Assembly (NCBI RefSeq): GCF_039414295.1
Contig: NZ_JBCITM010000020.1
Span: 9,102 to 73,101 of the forward strand
Reading direction: 5' to 3'
Source of the DNA: Anoxynatronum sibiricum
GTDB lineage: Bacteria > Bacillota > Clostridia > Peptostreptococcales > Tindalliaceae
DNA: 64,000 nt
Shown: piece after piece, positions 1-8,729 of the stretch
Layout: each line of letters starts with the position of its first letter
How positions within the stretch are numbered: the first letter of the stretch is position 1
Program-made: the position numbers and the translations under genes
The notes under the pieces: generated by a model
What the model was told of the DNA's origin: nothing
The model's input: the letters and a program-made list of their open reading frames with translations, nothing else
Databases searched by the model: none

Positions 1-2475
1 ATTGATCACTTCAAGCTGCTCTCGAAACCCTATTGTTTGAAAGCGTTCGGGGGATATCCAGACAAACTGATATTTACCACTACCGTAATACTTTTGAACT
101 TCGGATTTTTCATCTGCTGATTGATTGCTATTGATGTAATTTGTGTGGTGAATCCCAAATCGATCCAAACTTTCCTTTTGATCCTGCATGAGAGACTTGA
201 TGGGTGTTACAACAAAGCTTATGCAGGGTTGCAAAAGACCCACGTATTGATAGATTAAGGATTTTCCACCCCCGGTTGGCAGTAGGCCAATGGTTTGACG
301 TCCCGACAATGAGTTTATGATGGCTGCACGTTGACCCGGAGCAAACTGATCATAGCCAAAGATGTTCTTCAGAATGAAGTGCATGGCCCCAATATCATTA
401 TTCTTTCCTTCCATAACAATATCGTAGTTAATGGGATTAGCCACACTGACAAAAAAATAGTTGCGACTATCAAAATAATCTGTTCTCACATAGATCCGGT
501 CTTCTTCACCATCTGCTTCGTTTTCATCGGTCCATCGCTGGAGAAGACTAAAGTCGATATTAATCCAGTTTTCATGGTGCTTGGAAGCGCCCGCTGGGTA
601 CTCTTTTATAATGACCTGCGGTTTTACAAAGGGAAGCTTCATCAGTTTAGAAAGCTCTTTGACCCACAATAACAAGTCTTGGACCGCCATATTAGCGTAG
701 CCCTCCACATCTCTGTTGACGATGGCAAACTGCCACTTTTTATCCGAAAGTTTGATATGCCCTTTTTCAAGCAAAGAGAGTAGCAGTATCTGAAACCGCA
801 TGACGGCGGTTAATTGCATTTTATTGTGATTTTCATGCTGGGAGTAATACTCTTCCTGGTGACAATAGGCTGTCTGATATTCTCCCAGTATTTCTTCAAA
901 CTCCATCAACCGGTTTTTAATGGCCCGCATTTTTTCTTGAAGGCTATGTGTACGCTGTTTGATATCTTTTGCATTAATCCGGATGGTCTTAACTTTATAT
1001 TTTTCCAGGTATCGAGACCGCTCTTTATCATTCATGTTAATGGATAAGTTCTGTTGGTGCTGAAAGCCGTCTATTTCAATGACTAAATGCGCCTGAGGAA
1101 GATAAAAATCAACTTTTTCATCGATAAAGTGCTGATTATCTGCCAGTGTAATCTCTCCAATGGAGACTTCGGGCAGAAGTAATTGTTTGATGAAGCCATA
1201 TTCCCCTAGATATTCCTCAATAATTTCTTCAAAAAAAATGACAGCCGTCTGGTCATTGCTCTCATCATGCCCCTTGATCGTATCCAACCAGACAGGCTGA
1301 ACATTAGAAATGAAAAAGCATGGCGAACAGAGCTCTTCGTCATCAGAAAGCTGGCTAAATTGACTATGGAGATACTGGGAGGGCCTTGTAGGCCTTCCAC
1401 GCATCAGAATGTTTTTCAGCACACAAATCATCGGATAATGAGCAGCATCTTTCATAACTTGCCCTGGAATGTTTTGAATGACAAAGTTATGATTGGCAGG
1501 TACATAATTGGCTGTATAGGTCTCATGACTGTGGAAGAAACGTATGGGCATATTCTTGGTTTCTTCGCTGAGATACACATGGCGGGGAATGGTCTTCTGT
1601 TGTTTGCTCTTTTTATCAACTTTAGCGTCAGACTCATGACGTTGCTCTTCCATCCGATGATTCTGCGAATCTTTTGATTTCGCCGAGGGCATGAGAAAAA
1701 AATGTTCAAAAATGTATCTTTGAGCATTTTCATTAAAATAGTGCACATGGTGGTTTGAACTTGTTAATTTGCTGGTGATCCCAAGGGCTTTGCCTTTTTT
1801 TGTCACACTTTGGATAATTCTGTCACCACTGTTTTCTTCTGCGAGCAACCCCTGGTGAACCATCCACTCATTGATAGTCTGAACGTCGTTTTCCAAGTGA
1901 TACTCCTGTTTCACCCTACTCAACACCTGTTTGAAAGACGATATTGGTAAAGGCACTTTCGAAATATAACCAAGGGGTTCAAAGGGTCGTTTTCCTGGCA
2001 CCATTGTTTCTTTTACAGTTGCTGCTGCTTTTTTCAATGGTCTATTTTCAAATGAATCGGCGACCTCATCAACACCCCTTAAGCCACCCGTCTGAGAAGG
2101 AAGGACTGCTCCAGCTAACGGTATTTCATGTTTTTGCAAGATTCTTTGGGCACCAATACGGTTATACGATTGACTATCAGAAGCTGCCACTGATTTTATC
2201 ACTTCCAGTTCATCGCCTGACAACTCAAATGCTTCCAATGCTTTCAATGAATACTGCCTGACTTGAGAAGCATCATATGTAAGATTACTCATTAGATAGG
2301 GAATCAGCTCTTTCGCGGCAGGGTTGTATTTGGCAGCTATTTTTGAAACAGCCGATGCGGCCAACCGCCGCTCATTTGTCGTTCCCTGGGTTAAATAATC
2401 TTTTAAATATCGAAGTGCTTCTGATTGACCTGTTTCTCCCAGTTCATATGGTGTCATTTTGTCATATGATTTCAT
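1..2475 (-). CDS. nuclease-RecQ-like helicase fusion protein, C-terminus beyond window
   Basis: An uninterrupted frame of 825 codons runs from an ATG at 2475 (GGGGGCAG upstream) off the left edge. In order I see: HEAT-like helical repeats (about residues 10-140), a winged-helix-like stretch (190-270), a Vsr/DUF559-like nuclease core (about 445-500; D in DEKVDFYLP, then VIEIDGF and a downstream KTIRINAKD), a linker, and a RecQ-type helicase start with Walker A LLPTGGGKS (about 730-738), motif Ia VVTPIKSLMQDQ and VWISPERF. The DEAH box, second RecA lobe and RQC region would lie outside the window. Seen: the motifs and open frame. Known: RecQ-family enzymes unwind DNA 3'-5', and EXD/K folds of this kind cut DNA. 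Inferred: a combined DNA-processing enzyme, possibly repair or defence. The N-terminal part is far longer than in housekeeping RecQ. Confidence 0.8.
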   Translation of the reverse strand, partial: MKSYDKMTPYELGETGQSEALRYLKDYLTQGTTNERRLAASAVSKIAAKYNPAAKELIPYLMSNLTYDASQVRQYSLKALEAFELSGDELEVIKSVAASDSQSYNRIGAQRILQKHEIPLAGAVLPSQTGGLRGVDEVADSFENRPLKKAAATVKETMVPGKRPFEPLGYISKVPLPISSFKQVLSRVKQEYHLENDVQTINEWMVHQGLLAEENSGDRIIQSVTKKGKALGITSKLTSSNHHVHYFNENAQRYIFEHFFLMPSAKSKDSQNHRMEEQRHESDAKVDKKSKQQKTIPRHVYLSEETKNMPIRFFHSHETYTANYVPANHNFVIQNIPGQVMKDAAHYPMICVLKNILMRGRPTRPSQYLHSQFSQLSDDEELCSPCFFISNVQPVWLDTIKGHDESNDQTAVIFFEEIIEEYLGEYGFIKQLLLPEVSIGEITLADNQHFIDEKVDFYLPQAHLVIEIDGFQHQQNLSINMNDKERSRYLEKYKVKTIRINAKDIKQRTHSLQEKMRAIKNRLMEFEEILGEYQTAYCHQEEYYSQHENHNKMQLTAVMRFQILLLSLLEKGHIKLSDKKWQFAIVNRDVEGYANMAVQDLLLWVKELSKLMKLPFVKPQVIIKEYPAGASKHHENWINIDFSLLQRWTDENEADGEEDRIYVRTDYFDSRNYFFVSVANPINYDIVMEGKNNDIGAMHFILKNIFGYDQFAPGQRAAIINSLSGRQTIGLLPTGGGKSLIYQYVGLLQPCISFVVTPIKSLMQDQKESLDRFGIHHTNYINSNQSADEKSEVQKYYGSGKYQFVWISPERFQTIGFREQLEVIN

Positions 2476-2606
2476 GATCTGCCCCCACAATCTAATAATG
2501 CGAAACAGAAGATGCGATGATGAGCGTATAGTGTCACGTAAAGAGTCTATTTTGTCATTATAAGTATAATTCTACATTGCTTTCCATTCTCCTGCGTAGA
2601 TGATAG

Positions 2607-2897
2607 TCATCGGTGAGGTTCATTAAAAAGCCAATCCCAGGCCCTACAGTTGTGACTATTGCTGAAATAAGTCAACCTGCTCCACTTCAACCCATAGCCA
2701 CCCTTCCAGCACAGCCAGCTTATCACTGACTGTGCCGCTATCGTCCAGGCCAATGCAACATAAGTGTTGATGGTCCAGAAACCAGTAAGGATAGAGATAT
2801 GGGACATGAGAATGACAGTACCCCATATCAGTCCTGTTGTAGCATGGAGCAAGTAAAAGCTTCTTTTGTGATTCATCATTTCGGCGCATATTTTCAT
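2607..2897 (-). CDS. small two-helix membrane protein
   Basis: A 96-residue product begins at ATG 2897 behind AAGGAG at good spacing. Two hydrophobic segments (about residues 14-36 and 42-62) suggest an inner-membrane protein with short termini. It starts 15 bases after the stop of the upstream small gene, so the two are probably one operon. No family recognised. The last 25 residues are less convincing as protein, and another frame is also open there, so a frameshift near the 3' end is possible. Confidence 0.55.
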   Translation of the reverse strand: MKICAEMMNHKRSFYLLHATTGLIWGTVILMSHISILTGFWTINTYVALAWTIAAQSVISWLCWKGGYGLKWSRLTYFSNSHNCRAWDWLFNEPHR

Positions 2898-2912
2898 CGG
2901 GAGCTCCTTAAA

Positions 2913-3170
2913 TCAGTCTTCTTCTGAGAGTATCTCCAGCATCCTATCAATGATCTCACTGGATAAGTCATCAGGTGATTCAAACTCAAATTTTATACTA
3001 TTGTTCCCGTAAATGTAGTTGTTACGGATAAACATCCCCAAGCCAAAATGGTATTGAAAAGGATCAGGGTTTTCCTTCATGTGTTTTTTGTCATCATCAT
3101 TTAACTGACTCAAACAGTCCTGGGCAATATGTTCGATAAAAACTTTTTTTGACAAGAAATGGATGGTCAT
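2913..3170 (-). CDS. DUF6794-like small protein
   Basis: A short acidic soluble protein. The central motif HFGLGMFIRNNYIYG followed by PDDLSSEIIDRMLEI matches my memory of the DUF6794 family, which has no known function. I prefer the ATG at 3170 (MTIHFLSKK), because the GAGGTGA ribosome site sits about 9 bases upstream of it and only one base from the ATG at 3179. It is cotranscribed with the small membrane protein downstream. Proteins of this type are often found near toxin, immunity or conflict loci, which is context only. Confidence 0.6.
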   Translation of the reverse strand: MTIHFLSKKVFIEHIAQDCLSQLNDDDKKHMKENPDPFQYHFGLGMFIRNNYIYGNNSIKFEFESPDDLSSEIIDRMLEILSEED

Positions 3171-3256
3171 CGGTAGCATTCACCTCTCTCTCTTTATACG
3201 AGCTACAAGAAATTTTCAGTCAAATTTTGATTCATCATATTAAAATTCCAATCCAT

Positions 3257-5416
3257 TTACTCAACAAATTGGTTCCGAGATCCATCTGGAAGCATCTTAA
3301 ATCTTCTATCTGTTGGGCCAAGATGATCTCTCTCTGTATATGAAATCCATCCATCATATTCCGGATTGAACGCATACCAGACAGAGATATCTGTTAGTTT
3401 TGTTCGTCCAGATCCATCAGTCATAATTCTGTACAGCCTCCAGTTATCTTCAAACGAAATGTAGTAAATCCATCCGTCATAAAAAAAATTAACAAGACCC
3501 TCTTCGTTTATAACTATTGATTTAAGTATTCCAGCAGTTGTCATGCGGTACAAGTGAAAGTTTTCATCAGAATAGTATATCCAACCATTTTCAACATGAT
3601 TTAAATTGCTCAAATCATCACTGATTCGGAACAGTTGGTCATTATGGAGACTATACGCATGTATAATTCCTGGTGAAAATTGATTGAAGCTCTGTTGGAA
3701 AAATATCGCATTGTCGTAATAATTCAAGCTGGAGACATGACCATTAGCTATTTTTCTTCTATTGGATCCATCTTTTTTTACTTTGTATAGCGCACTTCCA
3801 TCATCTCCATTTACATAAAAAATATAGGTATCTGTTACAATAATTGTGCTATGATCCAAAACGTCATTGACCACGCTTTCACTTCGAAGGGGTCCGTTAA
3901 CAACACCCCGCCTGATCAATCGATATCCCGACATCACATCTTGCTGATCAATATTCTCTGTCATGTAGGCCCAGTCGCTTGAAAAATAATCAACAGCTAG
4001 ACGCGGGCTCTCCCCAACCACTTTTTCATTCACAACTACGCCTGAAGAAGTGGTGGTGTTCGCATCTATGTCATCACTGTTAGCAGATTTATTATTGAAC
4101 ATATCATGCCAATTGCCAAGCAAAGCACCGAAAATAATCACCAGAATGACAATAACGGCAAGGATTGCCTTGATTTGCTTATCTGATCTTTTTTTCTCGT
4201 AGTCAGATGAACGTGCAGAATCTATATTGTTTTGATTCGCCGGAGTCACTTTTCCATCCACAGGTTCATTTATCTCATTATTGCTCTTTTCTTCTGTCAT
4301 TATTTTGTCATTATCGTTATCATCAACATTATATCCCGAGGAGAAAGATTCAACCTGATCATTACATTTACCGTTTGTTTCTGAACTGGAACTTAATATG
4401 TTTTCCTTGCCAATATCAAGGTCTACTTCAGTAAAAAGTACAGCAGATAGATCCACTTTGAAGTCGCTCTGAAATTCCTTCACATTTTGATACCTGTCAG
4501 TACTTCGAATCGCCAAAGCTTTCATCAAAGCTAATTCGAACGTTTCTGGCAGACTAATACCCATATCTGAAGGCTTCTTAAGGGAATCATCGAGTAGCCT
4601 TTCCATGGCTTCGAGAGGCACTTCGCCGGTAACAAGCCGATATAGCGTTCCTGCAGCTGCATAGATATCAGTCCAAGGCCCCTGAATCCCTTTAGTACGA
4701 TACTGTTCCTCCGGAGCATAACCAGGGCGAAGCAACACTGAAAGACTCTTCTGCTGATCCAAGGAAGCGGTTCTGGCGGCACCAAAATCCAATAATTTTG
4801 CCCTGCCCTCTTTGGTGATGTAAATATTGTCCGGACTTATATCCCTGTGCAGGATACCCGCCTCATGGATCTCATGTAAGGCATCCAGCACCGGCATCAT
4901 TAATCCTAAAGCTGTTTTCCATGGCAGCACATTCCCCTTCTGGGCAACATATTGCTGAAGTGTCATCCCTTCCACATAGTTCATCACCATGTAAGCGGTC
5001 TGGTTCTCTTTGAAATACTCCCGAACAGAGACAATCCCGGGGTGATCATCAAACTTAGCCAGCACCTTGGCTTCTTCCATGAACTTCTTTAGGCCATGCT
5101 CAAAATGATTCCGTGCATCACCGGTATACACAGAGACATGATTATAATCAGGGGTTCTACTAACCAGGTCTTGGGGAAAGTACTCTTTAATGGCCAGCTT
5201 GATCTCCAAGATCAGATCCCAGCCCAGATAGGTGATACCGAAGCCGCCATGGCCCAGGACTTTGCCGATGAGAAACTTGCCATTCAGGACAGTACCCGGT
5301 TTCAGATGCACCGGTTCTGTCACGGTGAGATCTTTCGAGTGGCCGCATTCAGGACACTCCTGATTCTCCCCCTTATTCCCCATACAGTTAAGACAGATGT
5401 GCCGGATCTCGTCCAT
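3257..5416 (-). CDS. membrane Ser/Thr protein kinase with zinc ribbon and DUF5050-like C-terminus
   Basis: 719 residues, ATG 5416 behind GGGAGG. An N-terminal zinc ribbon has C8, C11, C21 and C24. A eukaryote-like kinase domain follows: glycine loop GHGGFG (55-60), lysine K77 (LAIKEY), HRD at 190-192, N197 and DFG 210-212, so the catalytic set is intact. An acidic low-complexity linker leads to one membrane helix (about 416-434). The outer part (about 470-719) contains repeated D-G-W-I-Y-Y type strands, like DUF5050 propeller sensors. Known: such kinases phosphorylate Ser/Thr and may sense envelope signals through the outer domain. Inferred: a receptor kinase working with the membrane and vWA proteins encoded just upstream. 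Confidence 0.88.
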   Translation of the reverse strand: MDEIRHICLNCMGNKGENQECPECGHSKDLTVTEPVHLKPGTVLNGKFLIGKVLGHGGFGITYLGWDLILEIKLAIKEYFPQDLVSRTPDYNHVSVYTGDARNHFEHGLKKFMEEAKVLAKFDDHPGIVSVREYFKENQTAYMVMNYVEGMTLQQYVAQKGNVLPWKTALGLMMPVLDALHEIHEAGILHRDISPDNIYITKEGRAKLLDFGAARTASLDQQKSLSVLLRPGYAPEEQYRTKGIQGPWTDIYAAAGTLYRLVTGEVPLEAMERLLDDSLKKPSDMGISLPETFELALMKALAIRSTDRYQNVKEFQSDFKVDLSAVLFTEVDLDIGKENILSSSSETNGKCNDQVESFSSGYNVDDNDNDKIMTEEKSNNEINEPVDGKVTPANQNNIDSARSSDYEKKRSDKQIKAILAVIVILVIIFGALLGNWHDMFNNKSANSDDIDANTTTSSGVVVNEKVVGESPRLAVDYFSSDWAYMTENIDQQDVMSGYRLIRRGVVNGPLRSESVVNDVLDHSTIIVTDTYIFYVNGDDGSALYKVKKDGSNRRKIANGHVSSLNYYDNAIFFQQSFNQFSPGIIHAYSLHNDQLFRISDDLSNLNHVENGWIYYSDENFHLYRMTTAGILKSIVINEEGLVNFFYDGWIYYISFEDNWRLYRIMTDGSGRTKLTDISVWYAFNPEYDGWISYTERDHLGPTDRRFKMLPDGSRNQFVE

Positions 5417-5647
5417 GGATCATGCCTCCCGATCAGAATGGTTGTTTTGTAGAAAACAGATCATGCTATCACCTTGGTTTAATGCAGTGATTCAATATTT
5501 TTACCAATTACGAAAATCTATGCTACTTCACTATCCAGACTCCATGAGTTTCTGGAGAAGGAAATCCTTCCACCGGAGAGATGAATACCTTTATTTCTTG
5601 AGTAGAGACTGTTTTGTTGAACAGATACTGATAACACATGGAAACAT

Positions 5648-6376
5648 TTAGGGATCTCTATCATCTGAAATGGCCGAGTAATAGACTGTTCCTGCTGGCA
5701 AAATTAACACAAAGGTAACTATGAATATAAAAACTATTATCATGCTAATTGTGGGATTAACGACAAAGCTAGCTAAAATTAGAAAATAAAACAACGCTGT
5801 AAGAAAGATTGTTAGCATCTCAATTTCATTGTCGCAAGTAGGAGAAAGACTTTTTCTCCAAGGATTTATTGCCATTCCCCAAGACCACAACAAATAAGGT
5901 GTTAGAAACATGAACGAGTAGGTATCAACATGACTCAAGCAATAGAAAAAAGCAAAAGCGCATGAGACAAGAATAAGCACATTCGTAAATAGTATTGATA
6001 AAAAACCAAATAGGTATTGGAGCGGCTTGATTTTTTTCTCTATAGAATATAATACAGCACTTTCAATAGGAATTCTTATACACATCAATATCGCCAATAA
6101 TTGATGAGCGAGTCCCGCCCATAAGATGCCAAAAACTATTAAATGCCATTCCTTAAAGAAGAGCAACCATATCCCACCAATGATACCGCTGGCAATATTC
6201 ATTGCAACAATTGGAACGCTAATTATTTCTGATATGATTTCTAAAAATCTACTTATCTTTTCCCTTCTTCGAACATCTATAAAAGCGTGATTGTAGACTT
6301 TGTTCGACATAGATTTCAATCCCTTCTCTATCTCGAAAATGAGCGTATTAAATTTTTTGTTCTCTTCATTCAACAC
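5648..6376 (-). CDS. multi-pass membrane protein
   Basis: A 242-residue protein with a charged N-terminus of about 45 residues and roughly six hydrophobic segments (about 50-75, 80-100, 122-148, 150-172, 185-210, 212-235). The start is a GTG at 6376 with only a weak purine-rich site, so the exact start is uncertain. No family recognised. It lies between the vWA/DUF932 unit and the kinase gene on the same strand, which suggests a shared signalling or stress function, but the 230-base gap before the kinase leaves the operon unproven. Confidence 0.7.
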   Translation of the reverse strand: MLNEENKKFNTLIFEIEKGLKSMSNKVYNHAFIDVRRREKISRFLEIISEIISVPIVAMNIASGIIGGIWLLFFKEWHLIVFGILWAGLAHQLLAILMCIRIPIESAVLYSIEKKIKPLQYLFGFLSILFTNVLILVSCAFAFFYCLSHVDTYSFMFLTPYLLWSWGMAINPWRKSLSPTCDNEIEMLTIFLTALFYFLILASFVVNPTISMIIVFIFIVTFVLILPAGTVYYSAISDDRDP

Positions 6377-6451
6377 TCTACCCGCAACTTCATGGCAATT
6401 ATCGGTATAGTCCTATGAGCCAATCGCCATTTTAGCAACACTCACAGCTTC

Positions 6452-6691
6452 CTAAATTTTATTTCTTTTAACACGATCCGGACCCTCGACATATCTCATT
6501 CCACATATGGAAGCCGCATACCTTAACGCATTGGATGATTCTACTGCCAAAAGTTGATATTTGACCCCGTGATCCCTTGCATCATTTAAAAATGAAGCAT
6601 CGATACTCATTTTGAAGCAAGTTTGAGGGGCAAGATCCCCGTTGGCTATTGTGGGCTGCCTTCCTGGTTCATTTTCACGTTTTAGGCGCAA
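6452..6691 (-). pseudogene. short open segment of unclear origin
   Basis: A 79-codon frame without a convincing ribosome site lies immediately downstream of the broken DUF932 gene and overlaps its end. The stretch reading SIDASFLNDARDHGVKYQLLA looks protein-like, but I cannot assign a family. It may be the remnant of a gene joined to the DUF932 relic by deletion. Confidence 0.25.
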
Positions 6692-6947
6692 ATGGGCAGA
6701 CGAATCTTTGTGGCTGGCATCGCTTATTTACAACGCCTAACACTTTTTGATTATCTCTCCTGACAATACCGAAGTGGCAATTGACCTGGCCGCCAGTTTC
6801 TAACATTAGGTTTTCTTTGCGAGTACTCTAGTCCAAACCCGCTTTTATGACGGCTTTTTTTATAGATGGCAAGTCGATCAACTTAATACCTTCTTTGTGC
6901 CAAGGAACTTCTCCAACAAAAAACATCGACTCCACATTAGCAGACAT
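6675..6947 (-). pseudogene. DUF932 (phage/plasmid-like) protein, N-terminal relic
   Basis: An ATG at 6947, behind a near-ideal AGGAGGG site, opens with VESMFFVGEVPWHKEGIKL, which matches the conserved start of DUF932 proteins. After 39 codons the frame hits TAG (6828-6830) exactly where family members have GLDW, suggesting a TGG-to-TAG change. The frame stays homologous after the stop (FGIVRRDNQKVLGVVNKR corresponds to the family's R-D-x-G-x-x-L-G-V-V-G-x-R-Y block), then ends at TGA 6675. DUF932 proteins are normally about 300 residues or more, so most of the gene is gone. The start overlaps the vWA gene by 11 bases, so the two were an operon. Confidence 0.7.
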
Positions 6948-7557
6948 TTTTAGCCCTCCTTTTGATTTGAATGCGTTGACTCTTCACTCGTTTAGCTGCG
7001 ACCAAAAAGTGCATCAAAGAAAACACGTCTGTCAGAGAACTTTGGTCAATTATGTATTCGTATATATCTTGAGATAAAATTCCTAGGTTCACACCTGCTT
7101 TGCTAACATCTAAGCCAACACCTATCAAAATGAATTCCCATCCTTGATCTCTCATTTTAAGGATCAAAGATTGAACATCACGTTGATCATATTGTATGCC
7201 TGCTTCTAAAGATCTGTCTGTTACGATCACTACAATCACCGTTTCTGGACTAAAAACACCTGGACATTTTTGAATCCACGAATGCGTTTGGTATATCTCA
7301 AACACAATACTATCCAAAAGTTGAAATTTTTGCTTATTTAAGTCAGCATCTCTTCGGAAAACCGATTCTTCCATTAAGAGTTCTTCTTTGAAACGGTCAA
7401 TTAATCCCCTAAACATCACTGTAGTCACATTGGTTTTGGCCAAACACTGTTGTTTTTGGATAAATTTTTTTAAGCCAACCATCATGTCAATTTCAGTATT
7501 TCTTGATGCCTTCACATGATCAACAATGATCAGCAACTCGGCACTCATTATTCCCAT
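6937..7557 (-). CDS. vWA-domain (TerY-like) protein
   Basis: About 206 residues. I prefer the ATG at 7557, because AGGAGC lies 9 bases upstream; a GTG at 7566 is also in frame. The fold pattern is that of a von Willebrand A domain: an early hydrophobic strand ending in D (ELLIIVDH), an amphipathic helix with GLKKFI, the strand TVIVVIVTDR, and QGWEFILIGVGLDV near the C-terminus, which is typical of TerY-type bacterial vWA proteins. The DxSxS metal site after the first strand is degenerate (DHVKAS), so metal binding is doubtful. Known: TerY-like proteins accompany kinases and phosphatases in chemical-stress systems. The divergent HTH-like gene and the shared palindrome support a regulated module. 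Confidence 0.75.
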   Translation of the reverse strand: MGIMSAELLIIVDHVKASRNTEIDMMVGLKKFIQKQQCLAKTNVTTVMFRGLIDRFKEELLMEESVFRRDADLNKQKFQLLDSIVFEIYQTHSWIQKCPGVFSPETVIVVIVTDRSLEAGIQYDQRDVQSLILKMRDQGWEFILIGVGLDVSKAGVNLGILSQDIYEYIIDQSSLTDVFSLMHFLVAAKRVKSQRIQIKRRAKNVC

Positions 7558-7579
7558 ACTAACCACGCTCCTGACCGTT

Positions 7580-7597
7580 CTGATATAATAATATCAG
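7580..7597. promoter_or_regulatory. palindromic operator between divergent vWA and HTH-like genes
   Basis: The perfect inverted repeat CTGATAT-AATA-ATATCAG sits in the 90-base gap between the divergent genes. It contains TATAAT on the plus strand and TATTAT on the minus strand, so a bound protein would cover -10 elements. The divergent HTH-like protein is the obvious candidate ligand (inference). Confidence 0.5.
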
Positions 7598-7656
7598 TGC
7601 ACAGTCTTCATCTGGTCGCTTATTAAGGGACATTCTTAATATGGGAGGTAATTCTG

Positions 7657-8199
7657 ATGGACAATGAAGCGCTATTAAATGAGTTGAAGGTCTTTATTTC
7701 CAAAAAACATTTCCCTAAAATGTGTTTAATGGAACCAGTGAGGGAGTATGCTCCCTTGTCAGAATCTGAACGTAAGCAACAGCTCGAAGATTTAGGTGTG
7801 ACCCCCGACAAAAGCCTTTTGAAAGAATACGAACTTTACATGCAGTCCTATAAAAGACCCAGCTTCCGTGAAACGCTGTTTGACATGATCGATAAGAAAG
7901 GCATGAAAGATGCTGATATCTATAGGAGAGCTGGTATCGACCGCCGTCTATTTTCCAAAATAAGGAGCGATGAAACCTATCAGACGAGCAAACGCACTAT
8001 TTTTTCATTAATCATTGCGATGAGATTGACGGAAAATGAGGCTGAAAACCTCTTAGAATCTGCCGGGTTCAGCTTTTCTATGAGTCATAATTTTGATTTG
8101 ATCATTCTTTTTTTCGTGAGAAAAGCAATTTACGACATTGATTTGGTAAACTATGCTTTACTGGAACATCAACTCCAACCGTTGGGTTGCATTGAATAG
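7657..8199 (+). CDS. HTH-like regulator associated with vWA/Ter-type modules
   Basis: 180 residues starting at ATG 7657 after GGGAGGTAATTCTG. The second half (SFRETLFDMIDKKGMKDADIYRRAGIDRRLFSKIRS, given here in pieces: an amphipathic helix, then DADIYRRAGIDRRLFSKI) has an XRE-like helix-turn-helix pattern, followed by LTENEAENLLESAGF. I know this C-terminal block from proteins encoded next to TerY/vWA genes and sometimes fused to macro domains. It is divergent from the vWA gene, with a palindrome between them. Inferred role: transcriptional control of the pair. A structural adaptor role is possible. Confidence 0.7.
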   Translation: MDNEALLNELKVFISKKHFPKMCLMEPVREYAPLSESERKQQLEDLGVTPDKSLLKEYELYMQSYKRPSFRETLFDMIDKKGMKDADIYRRAGIDRRLFSKIRSDETYQTSKRTIFSLIIAMRLTENEAENLLESAGFSFSMSHNFDLIILFFVRKAIYDIDLVNYALLEHQLQPLGCIE

Positions 8200-8318
8200 T
8201 GTTTTTCGATATTTAACCTGCTCAAACCAAGAGATTACAGGAGAAAAGCTTATTTTGTAAGGATCCTTCAGTCAAAGAATTGAAAGATATCATAATTGTG
8301 GCGGCCGCCAATAATCTC
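8200..8318 (+). other. short relic-like intergenic stretch
   Basis: The plus strand around 8255-8325 reads as KDPSVKELKDIIIVAAANNLL then stop, a plausible C-terminal tail without any start or ribosome site. I read it as the remnant of a lost gene, with low certainty. Confidence 0.2.
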
Positions 8319-8540
8319 TTATAACTCCATCCCCTCCAATATCTCTTTCAACTTCTTCAGTTCTGCCACAGACAAAGTAATCCCTTTCCCCATCTTCACA
8401 TGACCCGGCGCCCAGTCTCTCAGGTCATATTTAGGTTCATTGTCATTCCAACTCACCAGCTTCAGTTCTTTCTTCCAGCCCTTGGGCGATTCTGCTAAAA
8501 CGCCTAACTCTTTTACGATTTCATATTTGATTTCGGGCAC
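8319..8540 (-). CDS. YdbC/PC4-like ssDNA-binding protein
   Basis: About 73 residues. KYEIVKELGVLAES, GWKKELKLVSWN and YDLRDWAPGHVKMGKGITL are the signature blocks of the YdbC family, which has the PC4 fold and binds single-stranded DNA or RNA without sequence preference. I choose GTG 8540, because AAGGAG lies 8 bases upstream; the GTG at 8549 overlaps that site. Monocistronic here, with a 17-base palindrome 45 bases upstream. Confidence 0.85.
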   Translation of the reverse strand: MPEIKYEIVKELGVLAESPKGWKKELKLVSWNDNEPKYDLRDWAPGHVKMGKGITLSVAELKKLKEILEGMEL

Positions 8541-8584
8541 TTTGATCACTCCTTATGTATTGAAATTATAATCATTTTGTTCAT

Positions 8585-8601
8585 TACTGAAGTCTTCAGT
8601 A
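8585..8601. promoter_or_regulatory. 17-bp palindrome upstream of the YdbC-like gene
   Basis: TACTGAAG-T-CTTCAGTA is a perfect inverted repeat about 45 bases upstream of the YdbC-like start. Its position fits an operator or a small RNA hairpin. No cognate protein can be named. Confidence 0.4.
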
Positions 8602-8658
8602 GAAATACCTTCACTAGGATTCACTCTAATAAAATGATTGGTCTTGCTTGGAGAATAA

Positions 8659-8720
8659 CTACTCAAGTATTTGTCTGAATTTAGGCCACTGGTGCTCACC
8701 AATAGGATCAGGTGAGAATA
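8659..8720 (-). pseudogene. C-terminal relic of a small GIY-YIG-type protein
   Basis: The minus strand reads FSPDPIGEHQWPKFRQILE then TAG. It parallels the C-terminus of the GIY-YIG gene at 13888-14178 (FRSNDPAVGYNQWPKF). No start is present. It lies just downstream of another broken gene, and the two may be separate remnants. Confidence 0.45.
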
Positions 8721-8729
8721 GAGGTTGCA

